In this document: one piece after another, positions 6,335-9,355 of the stretch | Position numbering within the stretch: the first letter of the stretch is position 1 | How the letters are laid out: every line of letters begins with the position of its first letter | Assembly (NCBI GenBank): GCA_023396465.1 | Contig: JAEWWF010000114.1 | Coordinates: 1 to 9,355, forward strand | Direction: 5' to 3' | From: Pseudomonadota bacterium | Lineage (GTDB): Bacteria > Pseudomonadota > Alphaproteobacteria > Rhodospirillales > Rhodospirillaceae | Length of the DNA: 9,355 bases | Position numbers and translations under genes: made by a program | Notes under the pieces: generated by a model | The model's input: the letters and a program-made list of their open reading frames with translations, nothing else | The model's database searches: none | What the model was told of the DNA's origin: nothing

Positions 6335-6559
6335 TCAGCCGCGCGGGGCCGGCGGCAGATCCATGTCGAGGATGGTCATGTGCAGGTCGAAGGAGACCTC
6401 GCCGTCTTCCTCGTCCCGGTGCAGCACGCCGATGAACTCCTCGCCGCAGAACACTTCCACCGGCTGGCCGGCCTTCTTGGGCGCGGCAATGGTGATGGCG
6501 GCGTTGCCGAAGGTGCGGCGCAGGTAGTCCTGGACGCGGGCGATCTCGGTCTTGGTCAT
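6335..6559 (-). CDS. DUF3126 family protein
   Basis: A 74-residue protein, the usual size for this mainly alphaproteobacterial family of unknown function. Family-like features run the whole length: an N-terminal helix (TEIARVQDYLRRTFGN), strand ITIAAPKK, then VEVFCGEEFIGVLHRDEEDGEVSFDLHMTILD, with the typical (I/V)GV-L-x-RDEEDG turn near the middle. It should be a small soluble alpha/beta domain. The frame extends to a GTG at 6574, but the ATG at 6559 has GGAGGAGG seven bases upstream and is the better start. It is first in a probable two-gene operon with the 124-residue orphan (19-bp gap). A strong hairpin terminator (6617-6650) lies just upstream and insulates it from the carboxylase operon, so its promoter should lie between about 6560 and 6640. 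Confidence 0.85.
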   Translation of the reverse strand: MTKTEIARVQDYLRRTFGNAAITIAAPKKAGQPVEVFCGEEFIGVLHRDEEDGEVSFDLHMTILDMDLPPAPRG

Positions 6560-6616
6560 CGGTGCCTCCTCCACGGTCGGCCTGTCATGTCGGTGCGCAG
6601 GCCGTCATATAAAGCG

Positions 6617-6650
6617 GAAAGCCCTGTCAGGCACCCCCGACAGGGCTTTC
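6617..6650. terminator. Strong hairpin terminator after pccA
   Basis: A perfect 12-bp stem, GAAAGCCCTGTC (6617-6628) with GACAGGGCTTTC (6639-6650), closes a 10-nt loop. Both strands carry A-rich then T-rich edges, so it could work in both directions. Its place 69 bp after the pccA stop and before the DUF3126 gene on the same strand makes it the natural end of the carboxylase operon. The T-run is short. Confidence 0.8.
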
Positions 6651-6718
6651 TCGCGGACTGGTGGTCATCCCTTACGGCGACCGGACGAAAAGGTCAAGTC
6701 GCGGCGGAACGGTCTGTC

Positions 6719-8707
<1,989 letters not shown>

Positions 8708-8720
8708 TCTCTACTATCCC

Positions 8721-8732
8721 CTCGTCGGAGCG
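8721..8732 (+). repeat. Left copy of imperfect direct repeat flanking the cassette
   Basis: CTCGTCGGAGCG here matches CTCGATCGGAGCG at 9218-9230 except for one extra base. The two copies bracket the GxxExxY cassette in direct orientation. This copy overlaps the purine-rich region ahead of pccA when read on the minus strand. It could be a target-site duplication or chance. Confidence 0.45.
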
Positions 8733-8756
8733 GCGTCCACGCCAGTCAAGGGGTGG

Positions 8757-8784
8757 GCCACCAAGACACCAAGTACACCAAGAA
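8757..8784 (+). repeat. Left arm of 28-bp inverted repeat
   Basis: Contains CACCAAG at 8759-8765, 8767-8773 and 8776-8782 and is the exact reverse complement of 9174-9201. It lies 7 bp past the stop codon of the GxxExxY gene, outside any coding frame. Its outer edge forms the small palindrome GGTGG-G-CCACC (8752-8762). Confidence 0.95.
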
Positions 8785-8791
8785 ACCGCAC

Positions 8792-9208
8792 CTAGACGAT
8801 AAGCCGGCGAATGCCGTCGCGGATGAGCAGGACGTTGAAGTTGATCAGAAGCCCGATGCGGCGCCCGCTGAGGCGCAGGTAGGTCAGCAGTTGGGCCTCG
8901 TGCAACGGATTGGATTTCTCCGTCGCCTTGACTTCAACGATCACCACATCCTCGACCAGAACATCAACGCGGAACGCGTTGTCCACTCGCAGGCTGTCGT
9001 AATACAGCGGCAGCGGGACCTGTCTCTGGGACATCAGCCCCCGCTTCTCCAACTCGTGGCACAGGCACTGTTCATAAACGGATTCAAGCAGGCCAGGCCC
9101 AAGCGTCGAATGAACTTTGAAGGCGGCATCCACCGTTTGCCGAGCCACAGCATCCAGTGCGGCAGGCACCGCCTTCTTGGTGTACTTGGTGTCTTGGTGG
9201 CTCCCCAT
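8792..9208 (-). CDS. GxxExxY family protein, PD-(D/E)XK nuclease-like
   Basis: A 138-residue intact member of the GxxExxY family (TIGR04256/PF13366-type), a compact relative of PD-(D/E)XK nucleases whose biological role is not established. The name motif is Gly39-Leu-Leu-Glu42-Ser-Val-Tyr45 within TLGPGLLESVYEQ. The nuclease-like core is RVDVLVEDVVIVEVKA with Asp82 and Glu92-Val-Lys94, followed by HEAQLLTYLRL (103-113) and INFNV (122-126), all family-typical, so catalytic residues look complete. The first residues, GSHQDTKYTKK, are encoded mainly by the right inverted-repeat arm; this short low-complexity N-terminus is outside the conserved core. The ATG at 9208 has AGGAG only one base upstream, poor spacing, so translation may be weak or start elsewhere. 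Lying between pccB and pccA on the same strand, it is probably transcribed with them, but nothing links it to carboxylation. Confidence 0.9.
   Translation of the reverse strand: MGSHQDTKYTKKAVPAALDAVARQTVDAAFKVHSTLGPGLLESVYEQCLCHELEKRGLMSQRQVPLPLYYDSLRVDNAFRVDVLVEDVVIVEVKATEKSNPLHEAQLLTYLRLSGRRIGLLINFNVLLIRDGIRRLIV
9174..9201 (-). repeat. Right arm of 28-bp inverted repeat
   Basis: Exact reverse complement of 8757-8784. Read on the minus strand it starts 4 bases after the GxxExxY ATG and encodes most of residues 3-12 (SHQDTKYTKK). A transcript through both arms could form a 28-bp stem starting next to the start codon. Confidence 0.95.
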
Positions 9209-9217
9209 ACTCCTCAG

Positions 9218-9230
9218 CTCGATCGGAGCG
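9218..9230 (+). repeat. Right copy of imperfect direct repeat flanking the cassette
   Basis: CTCGATCGGAGCG, matching 8721-8732 with one extra A. It lies 3 bp downstream of the pccB stop on the minus strand, 16 bp outside the right inverted-repeat arm. Confidence 0.45.
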
Positions 9231-9233
9231 CGA

Positions 9234-9355
9234 TTACAGCGGAATGTTGCCGTGCTTGCGCCACGGGTTTTCCAGCTGCTTGTCGCGCAGCATGGCGAGC
9301 GAGCGGCAGATGCGCTTGCGGGTGTTGTGCGGCATGATGACGTCGTCGATGTAGC
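9234..9355 (-). CDS. pccB: Propionyl/acetyl-CoA carboxylase beta subunit, C-terminal end only
   Basis: The last 39 residues of the carboxyltransferase subunit, running off the right edge of the window. The visible part begins YIDDVIMPHNTRKRICRSLA, continues with MLRDKQLENPWRKHGNIPL and ends at TAA (9234-9236). This tail is highly characteristic of PccB-type carboxyltransferases, in which the DDVI-P segment belongs to the C-terminal crotonase-like half. PccB takes the carboxyl group from biotin on PccA and places it on propionyl-CoA. The pair pccB-pccA on one strand is the expected operon order in many alphaproteobacteria. The frame is intact to its natural stop, so the neighbouring cassette did not truncate it. 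Confidence 0.93.
   Translation of the reverse strand, partial: YIDDVIMPHNTRKRICRSLAMLRDKQLENPWRKHGNIPL

Larger units (their letters stand above)
8757..9201. mobile_element. Candidate GxxExxY cassette bounded by 28-bp perfect inverted repeats
   Basis: A 445-bp unit made of a 28-bp arm, 389 bp and the exact reverse complement of the arm. It contains essentially only the GxxExxY gene and sits inside the pccB-pccA operon. Each arm holds three CACCAAG units. A hand count gives 174 G+C in 300 bases (58 %) at 8821-9120, lower than most neighbouring genes. No transposase is encoded, and the arms show no clear short target duplication directly at their edges; the nearest candidate direct repeat is 17-25 bp further out. 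Mobility is inferred from structure and position. Confidence 0.6.

Noticed and set aside
6575..6616. Promoter for the DUF3126 gene using CTGACA inside the terminator and TATATG or TATGAC as -10
   Set aside because: The spacing between the two boxes is too short for a standard sigma-70 promoter, so I did not call it.
8757..8784. CACCAAG units as a CRISPR array or tandem-repeat locus
   Set aside because: There are only three 7-bp units with 1-2 bp between them in each arm, no spacers and no cas genes. The inverted arrangement around one gene is the meaningful structure.

Overview
The window is about 60-70 % GC with dense coding on both strands and many GCC/GGC/CTG codons. The gene content fits an alphaproteobacterium, most likely a Rhodospirillales / Magnetospirillum-like organism: a DUF3126 protein, propionyl-CoA carboxylase subunits, a soluble GGDEF protein and a carnitine-type hotdog thioesterase. 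The taxon is an inference from family distribution, not something the sequence proves.

Layout, left to right. (1) Positions 1-2444, plus strand: the 3' part of a long-form Xaa-Pro aminopeptidase (M24B), followed 18 bp later by a DUF1643-like protein. (2) Positions 2452-4044, minus strand: a diguanylate cyclase that converges on the DUF1643-like gene, and upstream of it a short hotdog acyl-CoA thioesterase. (3) Positions 4156-5204, plus strand, divergent from the thioesterase: a seven-unit TPR protein with a perfect TATAAT box upstream, and overlapping its stop by ATGA a 46-residue membrane peptide. (4) Positions 5205-5549: 345 bp without a convincing gene. It holds a 14-bp perfect palindrome next to a -10-like box and a leader with two mutually exclusive hairpins. 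(5) Positions 5550-5879, plus strand: a 109-residue orphan. (6) Positions 5941-6559, minus strand: a DUF3126 protein and a 124-residue orphan, probably one operon. (7) Positions 6617-6650: a strong 12-bp hairpin terminator. (8) Positions 6719-9355, minus strand: the propionyl/acetyl-CoA carboxylase pair, pccB (only its C-terminal 39 codons) then pccA (complete).

The most interesting object is what separates pccB from pccA. In place of a short operon junction there are 526 bp holding an intact GxxExxY-family PD-(D/E)XK protein gene. The gene is bracketed by a 28-bp perfect inverted repeat built from three CACCAAG units. One arm encodes the start of the protein's N-terminus (SHQDTKYTK) and the other lies just past its stop codon. 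Outside these arms a near-perfect 12/13-bp direct repeat is present; collapsing it would leave a 28-nt pccB-pccA spacer with a purine-rich ribosome-binding region. This looks like a minimal nuclease-like cassette inserted in a metabolic operon.

Functionally, PccA carries the biotin carboxylase and biotin carrier parts and PccB the carboxyltransferase, together making methylmalonyl-CoA from propionyl-CoA. The other genes show no common pathway and look like ordinary chromosomal neighbours.
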